A stretch of 64,000 nucleotides of DNA from Odobenus rosmarus divergens. Taxonomy: Eukaryota; Chordata; Mammalia; Carnivora; Odobenidae. Below the pieces are notes generated by a model. It saw nothing but the letters and a program-made list of their open reading frames with translations. It was not told the DNA's origin and made no database searches. Below, in pieces: positions 46,961-59,678 of the stretch (positions are counted from its first letter, which is position 1; each line of letters starts with the position of its first letter). The position numbers were made by a program, and so were the translations under genes. The stretch is taken from positions 1,218,192 to 1,282,191 of the forward strand of contig NW_004450583.1 in assembly GCF_000321225.1 (NCBI RefSeq), in the 5' to 3' direction.

Positions 46961-47390
46961 ACATCATCATCAAAGATTATGTGATTTAATTCTTTAGTAT
47001 TTTCACAAAATATTTATATGAAGTAGGTGGGGCGCGTGGATAAATTGCACTGGACAAAGCCAGTTTCAAGAGACCTGTATTCATATTCCCAGAGACTTCT
47101 ATTTTCAGTTATATATTTATTAAATTACTGCTCTGCTTACTGTGACTTCTCAGAAGCACATATTATGGGTTGAATTTCAGATGTCAACATATGTTCATCT
47201 TGGATTGAAACTGTGTTTATCATTTCATAAAAGTTAAATCCCCCAGTCCTTTCCATCATTCTTTTGATTAATGATGAAAGCTTGTCTTTACCACAATTAA
47301 GTGAATCTTTTGCTTTAATTTCATAAAATTATTCTATTTGTATTTTCCAAAATGTGATATGTGCACTTTGGTTATTTAAAAGTATGTTCA
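46961..47390. other. Unassigned intron
   Basis: No gene or named repeat recognised. Confidence 0.4.
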
Positions 47391-47394
47391 CACA

Positions 47395-47860
47395 TTCTTT
47401 GACATTCCTTCATTTAGAAGGTGGAGCCTAGTTTCCCTGCCCTTGATTATGAGCCAGATTTATGAGCCACACAGAAAGTGTGGCAATGACCGTGTGCTAT
47501 TTCTGAGGTTAGAACATGAAAGGCATTGTTACTTCCACATTATTTTCTTCTGGAATGCCCATCAAGTCAACCACCATGTCATGAGGACACTCAAGCCAGC
47601 CTATGGGAAGGTCCACATAGGGAGGAGTAAAGCTTCCCCACCACCAACCAGCACCAAATGCTAGCCGTATGAAAGAGCCAGCCTAATCAAATCTTCAGAT
47701 GATTGGAACTCTGGCCCACTTGTTCACTGCAGCCTAATGAGATGTACTGAGCCAGAACTGCTCTGCTAAGCCACTGTCAAAATCCTGAGCCATAAAAACT
47801 ATGTAAGATTATATTTCCACTATGTTTGGCAGCCACAGATAACTGATATGCACAAAATCC
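47395..47860 (+). mobile_element. Ancient LTR-like repeat (family uncertain)
   Basis: AAGGTGGAGCCTAGTTTCCC, GAACATGAAAGGCATTGTTAC, CCATGTCATGAGGACACTCA, AGCCTATGGGAAGGTCCAC, AACCAGCACCAAATGCTAGC, ATCTTCAGATGATTGGAACTC and CAGCCACAGATAACTGATA form a familiar mammalian repeat ending like old MaLR LTRs. I cannot name the family. Confidence 0.65.
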
Positions 47861-47899
47861 AAAATTTTAAATGTACTTATATAAGAGTGTATACTGAAA

Positions 47900-48430
47900 A
47901 GTAGAGTGTTTTTTCCTTTGGCCATACTCTGCTTGCCCAGTTGATTTCATTATATGTGATTCCTGTAGCAAGTTTTTTGTACATGCTTCCAAAAATACTC
48001 TCTTCCTTTACATCTGTGTGTGTATCTATTAATGTGTTTTATCTGCATATGTTATACTATATACATAGTTTTGTATCTTGGGTTTTTTTCTTACCACGTA
48101 TTGGAGATTGTTCCATATCTTATAAAATAGATCTGGCTAATTCTTTTTAATGGCCATAATGGCCGATTGTATGACAGCATTGTCATTTGTTTTTTGAATC
48201 CCTTATGTTTGGACATTTAGGTGGCTTACAAAGATGCCTCAGTGAGTACCTTAATATACGTAACATTTTCTGTTTGTGTATGTAAATCTTTTATCATTTA
48301 TTCTTAGAAATAGAATTGTTGACTCAAACAGTATAGGTGTGGTACAGTTTTAGAAGTTGCCAGCTTTTTCCATGTGTAAATTTTATCATGTAAATTTTCC
48401 ATGTAAAAATTTTTATTTCTACCAGAACTA
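47900..48430 (-). mobile_element. Old L1/HAL1-like fragment, antisense
   Basis: TTGGACATTTAGGTGGCTTAC-like text, ATTTATTCTTAGAAATAGAAT, TGTTGACTCAAACAGTATAG and GAAGTTGCCAGC resemble antisense L1/HAL1 3' regions. Strongly diverged. Confidence 0.5.
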
Positions 48431-48433
48431 AAC

Positions 48434-48660
48434 ATTTTTTTTAAAGATTTATTTAATTAAGAGAGAGCGAGAGAGTGCACGTGCCCACAAGCACAAGCAA
48501 GGGTAGGAGCAGAGTGGAGAGAGAGACAGGCAGACTCCCTGCTAAGCCGGGGGAGGGGGGGAGAGGGAAGGGCTTGCTGGCTCCATCCTGGGACCCTGAG
48601 ATCATGACCTGAGCGGAAATCAGGAGTTGGACGCTTAACCAACTGAGCCGCCCAGGTGCC
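48434..48660 (-). mobile_element. Can-SINE, antisense, older subtype
   Basis: Poly-T, AAAGATTTATTTAATTAAG, a GA-rich part, a G-rich run (48549-48570), CATCCTGGGACCCTGAGATC and the reversed head GAGCCGCCCAGGTGCC. Confidence 0.9.
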
Positions 48661-48839
48661 CTGAACATGTTTGTTTTAATACAGCCTTACTGATTCAGAA
48701 TATTATTCAGAATGTTCTTTATCAATATGATGTTTGAAAAATAATATCCTATTGAAAGTTTACATTTATATTTCTGTGGATGAAATGAAGTACTTGGATG
48801 GAATGAACTATTTTCCAAGAGAGATAGATTGCCAAAATT

Positions 48840-49620
48840 CACTCTAGAAAGAGATGAAAACTTTGAATGGAATAATGCCCATACAAGAAATAGAGCAGGT
48901 TATCAAAGAACTTTCTCTCCACAAGAGTAATAATCCTAGTTGGCTTCATTGGGGAAATACACCAAACCTATGTGGGACAGATAATTCTGAGAAAATTCTG
49001 AATAATTTGGTAGCATAGGAGAAAAAAAGCTTTTAGATTTTTGTTTTAAGGTGGTCTCACATCAATTCCATAACCCAACATGGATAGCAGAAAGAAAAAT
49101 AAGTGAGCATAAAACTAAGGGAAAAGTATAGATTAATTCTCTTTGTGACTATTGTAAAAATCTCAAAATATTTGGAAATAGAATCTAGTACCACATTAAT
49201 AATAGTGACCAAGTTGGGAAGTAGGGCTAATTCTGGGAATTCAGGGATGGTTCAGTACTACAAAATCTATTATTTTGGTCACATATCAATAAAAGAAGGA
49301 GTAGTAGAATCTTTTCTGAAGATTCTAAAGCAGCATCTATTAATGATGATAGATATATGACTCTTTAACATGATAGATTTTATCTCAATTCCAATGCCAG
49401 CATCATATTTTATAGATAAAATGGGGAAATAGATTAGTACTATCTTTGTTGATTATATGGTGGAAAACGCCAGTGGAATAAAGTCAAGTTATAAACAGAG
49501 ACTCAATAAATTAGCTAGATTTAAAATTACAGTATCAAGGCACTGAAATTAATAGACTGGGTATACAAACTATAAATCTCATTCACAATAGCAAACAAAA
49601 GATAAAATACTTTTGGACAG
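48840..49620 (+). mobile_element. Old LINE-1 ORF2 fragment, sense
   Basis: ATAGAGCAGGTTATCAAAGAA, CTAGTTGGCTTCATTGGGG, GGGAATTCAGGGATGGTTCA, ATTGGTCACATATCAATAAAAG-like text, GACTCAATAAATTAGC and CTCATTCACAATAGCAAACA follow the sense L1 reverse-transcriptase region. It is broken by many stops, and a short SINE follows. Confidence 0.72.
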
Positions 49621-49630
49621 ATATTATTAT

Positions 49631-49737
49631 TAGCATTTATTTATTTAGGTAATCTCTACACCCAGCGTGGGTTCGAACTCATGACCCCCACATTAAGAGG
49701 TGCATGCTCTACCGACTGAGCCATCCAGATGCCTCTG
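49631..49737 (-). mobile_element. Can-SINE, short tRNA-Lys-like form, antisense
   Basis: Reverse complement: GGATGGCTCAGTCGGTAGAG, CACCTCTTAATGTGGGGGTC, ATGAGTTCGAACCCACGCTG, GGTGTAGAGATTACC. Both promoter boxes and a CTCTTAA anticodon-loop trace of tRNA-Lys(CTT) are visible. GATATTATTAT flanks it at 49620-49630 and 49738-49748. Confidence 0.93.
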
Positions 49738-49749
49738 GATATTATTATG

Positions 49750-52060
49750 TTTATCCCTGTTGTCTGCAACCTCTGCTCCCCCGCATTTATGTTTTCTGTT
49801 TAAACTTTATTTTTCTTGTCTTGTTTTATTTATTTATTTTTTTGTTCTCTCTATGCAATTTTATATCTTGGTTGTTTTAAGAATAATAACAGAAACATTA
49901 CAGATTATATATTACAATGAATTTGGAAATATTGTAGCTTAAATCAAGAAGTACAAAATAACTAACTTTTGGTTCTTGGCTAACTTTTAGTTTTTACAGA
50001 TGCAGGGAAGTGCCTAAAATTTAAATCTATATACCATGGTGTGTTTTAAAAATTTTGAAACATGCTTCTGTCTTTGCAAACCACTGTTGGTTTCTCACAA
50101 AAGTTGTATTCTTAAATAATTGGAGTGATAAATGATTATACAAGACATTTTACTTAAATTGAAAGCATGGCCAGAATAATTTAATTATGTTTCCCAGAAG
50201 AATAACAAAATAAAAATCAATGGCAATTCTATATTAACTTTGGCTTATATATGTATTTCTATTTCTTTAACTTCAAATCATTTGTTGCTGTTAACTGGAT
50301 CATATTTCTTGTGTTTTACTTTAATAGTAATTTTGCTAATATAAATATCACTATAAATGTGTTTAGTAATGTCATAACTCTTATCAGGTTGATGCTGTCT
50401 TAAAAATTGCTGATGATAACAATATGAAGGGTGTATAGTTATGAAAGACCCTAACATGATTGTATATCTTTTTATTTAAGTACAAAGCATACTCATATTG
50501 TTTCTATCACCAGTATTTTTTTTTAATAGCATAGCACAAAGAACTGTATTATGGTGGGGAGACTATGAAAAGGTAAATTTATGGTTAGCTTCCAGATCTG
50601 CTCTAGAGTTTATTACCATCTGGTCTCTTTGGAGACTATTATAATTATTCATGGGAATGTTTTCAACACACAAAAAAAGCATGATTTGTGTATTGGCAGA
50701 AAGTAAAAAATACCAGTGGTTTAAACCATATGTAGTTTTCTTAGAGTTAGGCAGGGGAAATGAACTGAAGAACTAATTGAGAATCATCGGTAGTGATGTG
50801 GTTTGTCTCATTTTTGTCAGAATTTATTCATAATGAACAAAATATTGCAAAACAAGAAAAGCTAATGGTAATATAAATGCAATAATAACTCCATGTGGCC
50901 TATTACTTTACCTTCATTTTAATTCATGATACATAAGATGGCCTCAGATAAATCTTGGTGTAAATCTCAGAAACAAAATGAGGACTATATACCAAATTTT
51001 GAGAACTTTTAAAAATGAAAACAAAACATGCATGTTAAAATAGTTTTGAACACTGGAACAATGACTCTCTGAAAGGTATTTGTTATGAATTTAATGCAAA
51101 CATTATTTTAAATAATTTTATGTGTCATGGACTAGTTTAAAATTTTTCTGAAGCTTGAGTTGATTTAGTAGTAAAAGCATAAAAACAAATACCTTTTCAC
51201 TTTTCCGTTCTAAGAGTTGGAGAGGTCTATAAAAAATGAGTTGACAAATAAAAAAATAGAAATCATCTATTTTTATTCAGCTGTTTTAAAACAAAAATGC
51301 CTGGTGGGCTGGGAATATACAGGAAATTTAAATTTGTGATTGAGAATAAGAAATGCATTTGTGGTTTAAAAAAGAAATACCAGCGTGTCACATTAAAGTT
51401 ATGATATCCACGGTATTGTGCAGTTAGCAGGAAAATGTATTACATCAGGGGGTATGTTGCACTTTAGAGAGCTAGTGTGGGGCTGCTGAATGAAGAGAAT
51501 AACTCCATAGAAGGCATGAACATTAATAATCCAGTCAGAGAGGAAGAATTTTGTTGTCTCTCATGTAACATAAAGCAGATGTTACATTCTATTAAAAACC
51601 TTCTTAACTAAAATGAATGTTTAGATCACTGGTCAATAGGAGAAACATGAACAATGGCGATTTAATGATTTTAAAATTTATTCTGTTTGTCAGTTAATAT
51701 TGGTGGTAGGGAGAGTGAAGGGAAGCTTGGCAAATGTTACTGTATTTTGGATGTCTTCATTTAGAAAGTTGAAAGGCAACAGTAAACTATATTACTATTT
51801 TATTTATTTTGTTTTGCAAATTTAAGCTATTTCTTTCTCAAGAATTGTAAAAACAAGAGATTTAGAAACTGAGTCCAGATTCAATAAGTTTGAATAGATG
51901 GTTTAAGTATATTTAAATGTATCATCAGTTAACTTTAGATGAATGTTGGAAACATTAAGCAATTGGCAGTTGAAAGTAGACATACAGAAACGGCTACATG
52001 TGGATGTTAACACAAGGTCCTAAGTATCTTTTCTTTTCTTTTAGATTTACTATTTTTCAG
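49750..52060. other. Unassigned AT-rich intron, unusually free of young repeats
   Basis: About 2.3 kb with no Can-SINE or recognisable L1, no exon and no RNA gene. It is one of the longer repeat-poor stretches of the window. Confidence 0.45.
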
Positions 52061-52064
52061 TATT

Positions 52065-54150
52065 TTTTTAATTTAAAAAATTTATGTATAATTTATATAC
52101 AGTTAAATTGACCTCTTTAATGCACAGTTCCATAACATTATGACACATGCACACAGTCATGTAACCACTGCCAGAAATAAGCTGTAGAATAGTTCCATCC
52201 CCATAGAATTTCCCCATGCCCTCCCCTACCTCAGCTCCTGGCAGTCACTGCTCGGTTTTGGTTGGTAGAGATAGTGCTCCTTGGTGTGCCAAGACTAAGG
52301 CTCTAACTGCTCTTTTTCCTGGGACATTTCTGAGCATTGTTTATACAGCTGGTGGACTTAGGATATGAGGTAACGGACTTCATTACTGTTTGCTATAAAA
52401 TTAGTGGTTTCCCCTAGCTTGATGTTCCTCACCTGCCAGTGCAAACTCACTGCCTACGTAGCATCTATTTGAACCATATTGTCTCACCTCTGTAGGATGT
52501 GGGGGAAGGGTAATTGGTGCAAATATGCTTGTATTCTTATACTTTGCCATGAGTAATAAAGTCTTTTGTGTTTGACCCAGAAGTCTTATGTCTTCTGCCT
52601 TCATCTATGAATTTAGTCACCGACTTTTTTGTTAGCCTTTTAAACAGGGTAAAATCAAATCCCATTATCTCATATTTTTCTGTCCCTATGGTTCTGCTTT
52701 TTTCAGTGTTTCATATTGAGGAAACCAACTCCTGGCCAAAATCTTCCGTGTGATTTTTTAGGCCCAATTAGAGGCATTTACAAAGGTTTTACGTAGCTGG
52801 TTTTAGTGGGAAAGCCTGGTGCAAAGCCAGTACATTGCAGTTTCTGAAGGCAGTTTCGGTCAAGGACTCATCCCCCACTGGCTGGCTGTGTTCTCACATA
52901 TATCTGCATTCCTAGCCCATGCATCTTCATTTGGGGGCCTCTCTATCTGGGCCTTTCGGAGAGGCCTGCCTCAGATGCCTCTGTCAACAGCTTCTTACTA
53001 GGGAAGTGAAGGCGACTTTGAAGACCTCTTTCTCTGCTGTAACTTAGTACTCAGGACTCTTCCACTCCTAGCTCTTCTCTCTCTACCTTCCCTGGGACCT
53101 AGGATCATAAAACTGCCAGAGCCTTTTGTCAGGGTCTCCTTGGACAAAGAACCCCCACATCTGTGCTGAAACACCTGATCCTTGGCCAGTATGCTGGTCC
53201 TTGAGGGAAAATGGACATGGAGAGCTGGCACTCCCTCTGGTTTAGCCTCTTACTGCATCATAGTAGGTGATACATTTTATCTTGTCTAAATTGACTCCCA
53301 CAGAATCCGGCAGCTCATCGGAGTTCTTGTCACAAATGAATGGAATCATACAGTGTATAGCTTTTCAGTCTGGCTTCCTTCAGTTGGCATAAGTGCATCT
53401 GAGACTCATCTATTTTGTTGTGTATCAGTAATTTATTTCTTTGACAGCTGACTAGTATTCCATCGTATAGATGTACTGCAGCTTATATATTCATTCCCAG
53501 TAGAGGAATATTTGGAATGTTTTCATTTTTGGCGGTTGTGAATAAAGCTGTCATAAACATTTGTGTATAAGTTTTTGTGTTAACATTGTGTTATTTTAAT
53601 TATTACTGAGTTTTGAGAGTTCTTTATATATTCTGAATACACGTCTATCATCAGATATGTGATTTGCAAATAGTTTGTCCCATCTGTTCTTTTCATTTTC
53701 TGAATAGTGTCTTTCAACGAGCAGAAGTTCTTAGCAATTTATCAGTTTGGTTTTCATTGATTATGCTTTTATGTGATAGTTAAGAACTCTTTGCCTAATC
53801 CAGGGTCAGAAAGATTTTCTCCTATATTTTCTAATAAAAATAATTACCTTTTATATTTACATCTCTGATCCATTTTGATTTAATATTTGTATGTGTAAGA
53901 GAAGATATGGAACAAGGTTCCTCTTTTTCTCCCTCTTTGGCATATGGATATCCAATTGTTCTAGTCCATACCCTTTCCTGAAGTTTTTAAAAATTGTTTT
54001 AATTGCCTTTGTGCTTTTCTCGAAAATCAATTATATGGTTGTATTTCTGTACTCTGTAGTCTGTTCCATTGATCTGTATATTTATTCTTTCTCCAATATC
54101 ATGCTGAACTGATTACTGCAGCTTCATAGTAACCCTTGATGTGTTTGGGA
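52065..54150 (-). mobile_element. Old LINE-1, antisense, split by an inserted element
   Basis: Left part 52065-52260: ACACATGCACACAGTCATG, CCCATAGAATTTCCCCATGC, CCTGGCAGTCACTGCTCGG. It resumes at about 53320: AATGGAATCATACAGTGTAT, GTCTGGCTTCCTTCAGTTGG, GACTAGTATTCCATCGTATAG, TGAATAAAGCTGTCATAAAC, ATATGGATATCCAATTGTTC, TCTGTTCCATTGATCTGTA. Both parts join in antisense L1 order. Confidence 0.8.
52261..53315 (+). mobile_element. Insertion with an LTR-like polyadenylation module
   Basis: This roughly 1-kb block splits the antisense L1. It contains TTTGCCATGAGTAATAAAG followed by a T/G-rich segment and TTTGACCCAGAAGTC (52544-52592). That is the layout of an ERV1-type LTR with polyadenylation signal, R and U5, in sense orientation. 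I see no retroviral protein segment. The LTR ends and the nature of 52640-53315 were not resolved, and more than one element may be involved. Confidence 0.5.
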
Positions 54151-54159
54151 TTTTTTTTT

Positions 54160-55135
54160 GTCTTTGTTTTTGGTCTCTATAATCATGTTAAAATGAGTCT
54201 GGAAGTTGAAATTATTACATTTTACAGGTTGAAAATGCTTTATATTTATAGTTATAGATATATAAATTTTCGCTTATTGGATTTTGATATAATGTATGTG
54301 TTAGAAAATGTTTTTTCAGTATGCAGAGGAAAGTACTGTTAACTTAGTTGAAGGGGATTTTGAAATAATAGGACTAATAAAAAGTAAATAGATAGTAAAA
54401 GGAAAACATACATCTTATCACTACCTTTTTTAAATATTTATTTTTAAAGGAGACTTATTTTTTTGCGGTGAGTGGTTTGATTTTTATAGGTTTTTCCAGC
54501 AACATAACGTTACTTGGACACAGATTTTAGAGCAAATGGTCTATATGAGAGCTATAGGTAACACCGGCAGGGGGCAGGGAGGTGATTCAGGGAAGACAGT
54601 GCAACTAATAAAAAGTAATTAAGCCAGATACCATGATAGGTTGCTGGAGCTTTATACTGTGGGGAAATTTTGAGAAATATCAGTGTCAGAATTGCTTTCA
54701 GAATGAACCGACTGGAAGTGTGAGTGTATTTCCTGTTAATGGTTGTGGAGTGCAATCCATAGAATTGTTCACCTGTCTAGTGCTCAGGTGGTCATAGCAA
54801 ATTTCACCAGTTCAGGAGAAAAGCTCTTAGTTATGAACAGGAAGATACTAGCTGTTAGAAGTAACCGGAGCAAGGGCAAATGGGTAGGTCCGAAGGATAG
54901 GGGAGGGGCATTGACAGCATTTGATGCATACCCTTATGACTTTTAAGTGCCCTTCCTGGATTATTATAATACATAACTTTAATCATGTCATCCTTGTAAT
55001 GATATTTTCTAGATAAATTAGATTAAATTTTCTGTAACTTTTTGTGTATTTATCTCTGTTGTCATGCTATTTAATTACCTAGAAGAGCTTCCTAACTGCA
55101 CATTTAGAGATATTATTGTATATTCCCTCTTCAGA
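54160..55135. other. Unassigned intron; 54540-54945 more GC-rich than its surroundings
   Basis: 54540-54945 has a more balanced base composition and a 67-codon open frame (54743-54946) without a recognisable domain. It might be an old LTR fragment. No named match. Confidence 0.35.
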
Positions 55136-55139
55136 TGAT

Positions 55140-56135
55140 ATATTTTAAAATGTTGATGAGGATATATAAGATGGCAGATAAGCATATAAAATGTTTTCAA
55201 TGTCTTTAGCCATCAGAAAAGTACAAATTAAAACTACACAAAATCCCTGCATATATATTTGAGTAGTTAAAAATTAAAAATGCTGACAATAACACGTGCT
55301 AGTGAGAATGTGGAATGACTGAATCTCTCATACACTGCTGGTGGGAATGTAAAGAATGACATAGCCACTCTGAGAAACAGTTTGGCTTTTCTTATAAAAT
55401 TAAACATACATTCCATATGACTCAGAATTCTTGAGTATTTAAATAGAGAAATGAAAACTTATGTTCACACAAAAACTTGATACACAAATATTTATAGCAG
55501 CTTTATTTGTAATTGCTCCAAATTAGAAACAATCCAAATAACCTTCAACAGGTGAATGGATAAACAAACTGATATATCTCTACAGTAGAATACTACTCAG
55601 CTTTAAAAAGGAATAACATATTGATACAGACAGCAATTTGAATGGGTATCAAGGGCATCACAATGAGTTTAAAAAAACTATCTGAAAGGTTGCATTCTGT
55701 ATGATTTCAAAGATACAATGTTCTTGAAATTTAAAACATATATATATGTTTTGGAAAATAGAACAGTGGTTGCCAGAGGGTAGGAATGAAGGGGAAAGGA
55801 GGATAGTGTGAACATAAAGTTGTTGCACGAGGGGTCTTCTTGGTGGTGATGGAACAGTTCTATGTATTGATTGTGGTGGTGGTTGTTTCACAAATCTATA
55901 CAGGTGATAAGATTTCATAGACTGTAAAAACACTCACACAAGCAAGAGTGCATATAAAATCTAGTGAAATTGAATGGATTTAGTAATTTACTACTGTACC
56001 AATGTCAGGTTCCTGAATTTGAAAACGGACCATGGTCATGTAATATGTTATCGTTAGAGCAGGCTGGGAGAAGGTGACGTGGGAGCCCTTTTGTACTATT
56101 TTTACAGTTTGTTGTGAATCTAAAATTAGTATGTA
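55140..56135 (+). mobile_element. Old LINE-1 3' end, sense (L1M-type)
   Basis: GATGGCAGATAAGCATATAAA, CTGGTGGGAATGTAAAGAATG, CAACAGGTGAATGGATAAAC, CAGTAGAATACTACTCAGC, GAACAGTGGTTGCCAGAGGG, GGTGGTTGTTTCACAAATC, TACTGTACCAATGTCAGGTT, TTGTTGTGAATCTAAAATTAG. The order is that of an L1 3' end. No meaningful ORF. Confidence 0.85.
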
Positions 56136-58440
56136 GTCATTGAGTAAGCCCCATTTATTCACATAATTTGCATCTTATATCTAAGCTAATTCTCTCTCCA
56201 TGGCAGAATAATCCCATGATGTGTATTTTTTTTTTTTAATACAAAGCAAGGGCTTGAAAGACTACAGAACTAATTGATGAAAACAAATTTTCTAAACTAT
56301 TTTTCCTTTGTCTATTTTTTACCTTCTTCACAAAATTCCAGAATTGCAAGTATAAATAAAATAGTTTTATTTTCAAAATGATCTACTTTATAGACAAAAC
56401 TAGAGGGCCCTCACGATTTCTTCAGAATTCTATGCTATAAATTGAAACTTTTGGTGGTCACCTATCTCATTGGCATAAACATAAAATCTCCTCTGCCTAT
56501 AAAATGATTTTCCTTCATTTGACCAATTTGTACCCATTTAATGTGTCTCCAGCGTAAACATCATTTTCTCATGGAGTTCTTACCTTTGATATTCCCCTTC
56601 AAATCTGTGTTTAGTGCCATTCATATGCTCTTATACCAGGCTGCATTCATTTTACAGATGTACAAAATGACCAAATAATAGGAAAGTTAATCACCCAACT
56701 GAAACAGTGGCATTCTGTGTAAAACTTCAGAATACATCCTAAATCTTAAATGTACAAATAAATTATTCAAAACATGAGACCACCCAACCCATTCTAGTGA
56801 TATTTAACAGAGATATATTTGTAACTGGTGGAAGAAGAATCACTCCCTAGGTACAAGATCAATTGCTGTTCATTTTATTCACCTGAAGATAAATCACTTT
56901 CACAGATTTTGCAGACTTCTCGTTTTCCTGAAAAAATGATTTATTAAAGTGGAGGTTTCTTTATTATATCAATGCTGGCTTACTCTTCCCTTTATAATAC
57001 TTCTATATTGAAGGAAGCCAGAGGCCAATAGTAGTCTTGTCTGTTCTGCTCTTTATTTCGTTATTTTAAAATCCGTTGTTGAAATTCTTTTCCGTTTTGA
57101 AGGGCCATTTTTCTCTTACATATGAGAGAATTTTAAATATTTGAGCTGATATTAGTGTATTCTATTACTATAAATTCTTTCGTTTGATTTTAAAAATACC
57201 TACTGATTTATATTCATTTAGCATATTTTAGAATTCAACTCTATTGACCAGAAAAATAGTGTTTTTTGGGGGTGTGTGGGGGGGGAGGAAAAGTTGTAGA
57301 ATACTGGTTAAAAATCTAAGGAAATGTTTTCAATGTTTCACCATGTATGTACATTTTGCATTGTTTATATTATTATATGAGAAGAACTCACTTGTTTCCC
57401 TATATTCCCATATACTATTTGACAGTTTGAGTAATGTGACAGTTTTCATTTCTGCACCTAGTGACTTTTCATTCTTAAAATATTTTCTAAACCAGATTTC
57501 AGATCATATACTCTGTTTTCTAGTTTGGGAACTCTTAATGTTACTATTCAAAACAGTAAGCAATTCATGTTTTGTGAAAATGAGGGGTAGTACTATTTGC
57601 TTTGATAAAGTGAATAGAAGTTTGGACTCTTCTGGAAAATTTAAGATACGTAGTTTTAATGTATATATATATATCGGGTATGTAGATTGACAGATTAAGG
57701 GATCAGAGCAGAGTGATGAAATAAACATGAATAGCAATGGAAATTCAGTAAGAGTATATAAAAACTGGCAACCAGCATAGGAAAACTGAGGAATTGGTAT
57801 TTGGGGAGAATTATTTTCCACTCAATGTGCTTTCTTACTGTTTTAATCATTTTTATAATGTGCTGTGTGTTATCAATTTAAATAAATACATACTTTTGAA
57901 AAGTTAAAATGACTGACATGTTTATACAGTAGTAATTTGTTTAATCAATATTTAATTTTTGTCAATTTGCAGAATATAATTGTACTGGTAATAGTATAAT
58001 ATGTAGAGCATTGGACAGTGCCTTTCAAATACTTGTAAAGAAAACACCACAAACTTCTTCCCAAACAGATATTTCTTAGTGTTTGTTAGGATTAACTCTT
58101 GGTCATTCAGTTAAGTCCTATTTATCACATCCTTTGCATCTTATATCTAAGCAAATTCAGATATATACCTTTATCCTTTATGTCAGGAATTTAAAGCGAG
58201 ATAAATTTTATGCCTGCCCTTATTCATGAACACTTGGTCCTCATTTTCTTGTGCTATATATAACCTTGTGACATCAAAAGTTAGTTTACTATTTATAGTT
58301 ATGTTTCTTCTCCTTGATAGTGTACTACCAAGGTATATTCAGTGATGTCCTGGATTTGTTTCTTTCACATTTAAATTCATTTTTACTATTATATCAACAA
58401 AATTTCTTATACTTGCTATGGCAAGTCTTCTCATTATAAT
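56136..58440. other. Unassigned AT-rich intron
   Basis: Repeat-poor stretch. A 148-codon frame at 57244-57690 is low-complexity and hydrophobic and has no domain; a G-run at 57266-57287 lies inside it. No exon recognised. Confidence 0.45.
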
Positions 58441-58452
58441 GAGTTTTATAAT

Positions 58453-58616
58453 CATTACCCTTTTTTCTTTTTTTTTTATTATTATGTTATGTTAATCACC
58501 ATACATTACATTGTTAGTTTTTGATGTAGTGTTCCATGATTCATTGTTTGTGTATAACACCCAGTGCTCCATGCAGAATGTGCCCTCTTTAATACCCATC
58601 ACCAGGCTAACCCATG
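58453..58616 (-). mobile_element. Carnivore LINE-1 3' end, antisense, strongly 5'-truncated
   Basis: Poly-T, TATTATGTTATGTTAATCACC, GATGTAGTGTTCCATGATTC, CACCCAGTGCTCCATGC and ACCAGGCTAACCCAT: the antisense form of the last part of the L1 at 2917-3230. Only about 160 bp were inserted. Confidence 0.9.
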
Positions 58617-59262
58617 TTTCTTGCTCTCTCTGTTTTTGTTCGTTTGTTTTCTTTTGCTTTCTACTTACGGCTTCTTCAGAGTTTTTTTATGTTTGGATGT
58701 CCTCAATCCAAAATCCACCATGTGTTGGCTCTCATGTAGTTGCTTACATAATACAAATAACTATTCTTGGAGTTTTGTATATTTATTTGGCTGACACCAT
58801 ATTGAAAATTGTTTTGACAGTTGTTCATTTATGAACTTTCTTAGTGCAGAAATATGCATTGCAAGAGCAGCATGCTCAGGCTTGTGCTGTTGTGGGTAAT
58901 TGTTGACTATATGTGTATTTTCAAATGTTTAAAGATTTTAAAAATGTAAAGCATATACTTAGCACAAATGTCACCATTCCTTGGTACCTTCTATAAACTC
59001 CCTTCCCCTAAGTTATAAACTGCTGTTTTGGTCAGCAAAAACAGTTTCTAATTGTAGGTTTTTCATAAAAGTGAAGTGGTGTAACACAAACTTTCGAAAA
59101 GTAGGGAATACTCTTTGCGTCTTGCCATTTTGGCTTTTGAAAGATTTCATAGGAATACTCCACTTTCAGAGAAACTTGTATATCTTTTTCTGTCCTTTTA
59201 CTTTTAATCTGTGTAACTTTTAATCTAAAGTATGTCTTCTGTAGACATACATATATTTCTTT
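58617..59262. other. Unassigned intron
   Basis: No gene or named repeat recognised. Confidence 0.4.
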
Positions 59263-59265
59263 ATT

Positions 59266-59470
59266 TTTAAGATTTATTTATTTGAGAGAGAGGGAGAGAG
59301 TGTGGGTGCAAGTAGGGGGAGGGCAGAGAGAGAGGGAGAGAGAGAATCTCAAGCTGACTCCCCACTGAACACAGAGCCCGCCCCAGGGCCTGATCCCACA
59401 AACCTCAGACCACCACCTAGGCAGAAACCAAGAGTTGGATGCTTAATCCACTGAGCCACCCAGGCACCCC
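59266..59470 (-). mobile_element. Can-SINE, antisense, older subtype
   Basis: AAGATTTATTTATTTGAGAG, a GA-rich middle, CCACTGAACACAGAGCCCG, CCTGATCCCACAAACC and the reversed head GAGCCACCCAGGCACCCC. CATACAT on both sides may be the duplication. Confidence 0.9.
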
Positions 59471-59678
59471 CATACATGTCTTTTAGATATAGTTATCATA
59501 ATTATTGTTCTGACTGTGTGAAATTTGTCCCTTTATATTATTTGAATGGAGTCAGTTTGCTCTTCCATAAAACGTCTTCTACTCTGTATATAAAACATAG
59601 CTCATTTTTTACTAAGGCCTTTGAGAAAAACATTTGAATAAGCTTAATTTTCATTACACTTAAAAATTCCTGTTATCT

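Noticed and set aside
49631..49737. tRNA-Lys gene
   Set aside because: Promoter boxes and anticodon-loop text are present, but the unit has SINE ends, an A-rich tail and a target-site duplication. It is a SINE.
52261..53315. Provirus with genes
   Set aside because: Only an LTR-like polyadenylation module is visible. No gag, pol or env-like segment was seen in any frame.
57244..57690. A 148-codon open frame on the + strand
   Set aside because: Hydrophobic, AT-driven composition, starts in a G-run, no domain and no splice context. Best explained as chance in intron.
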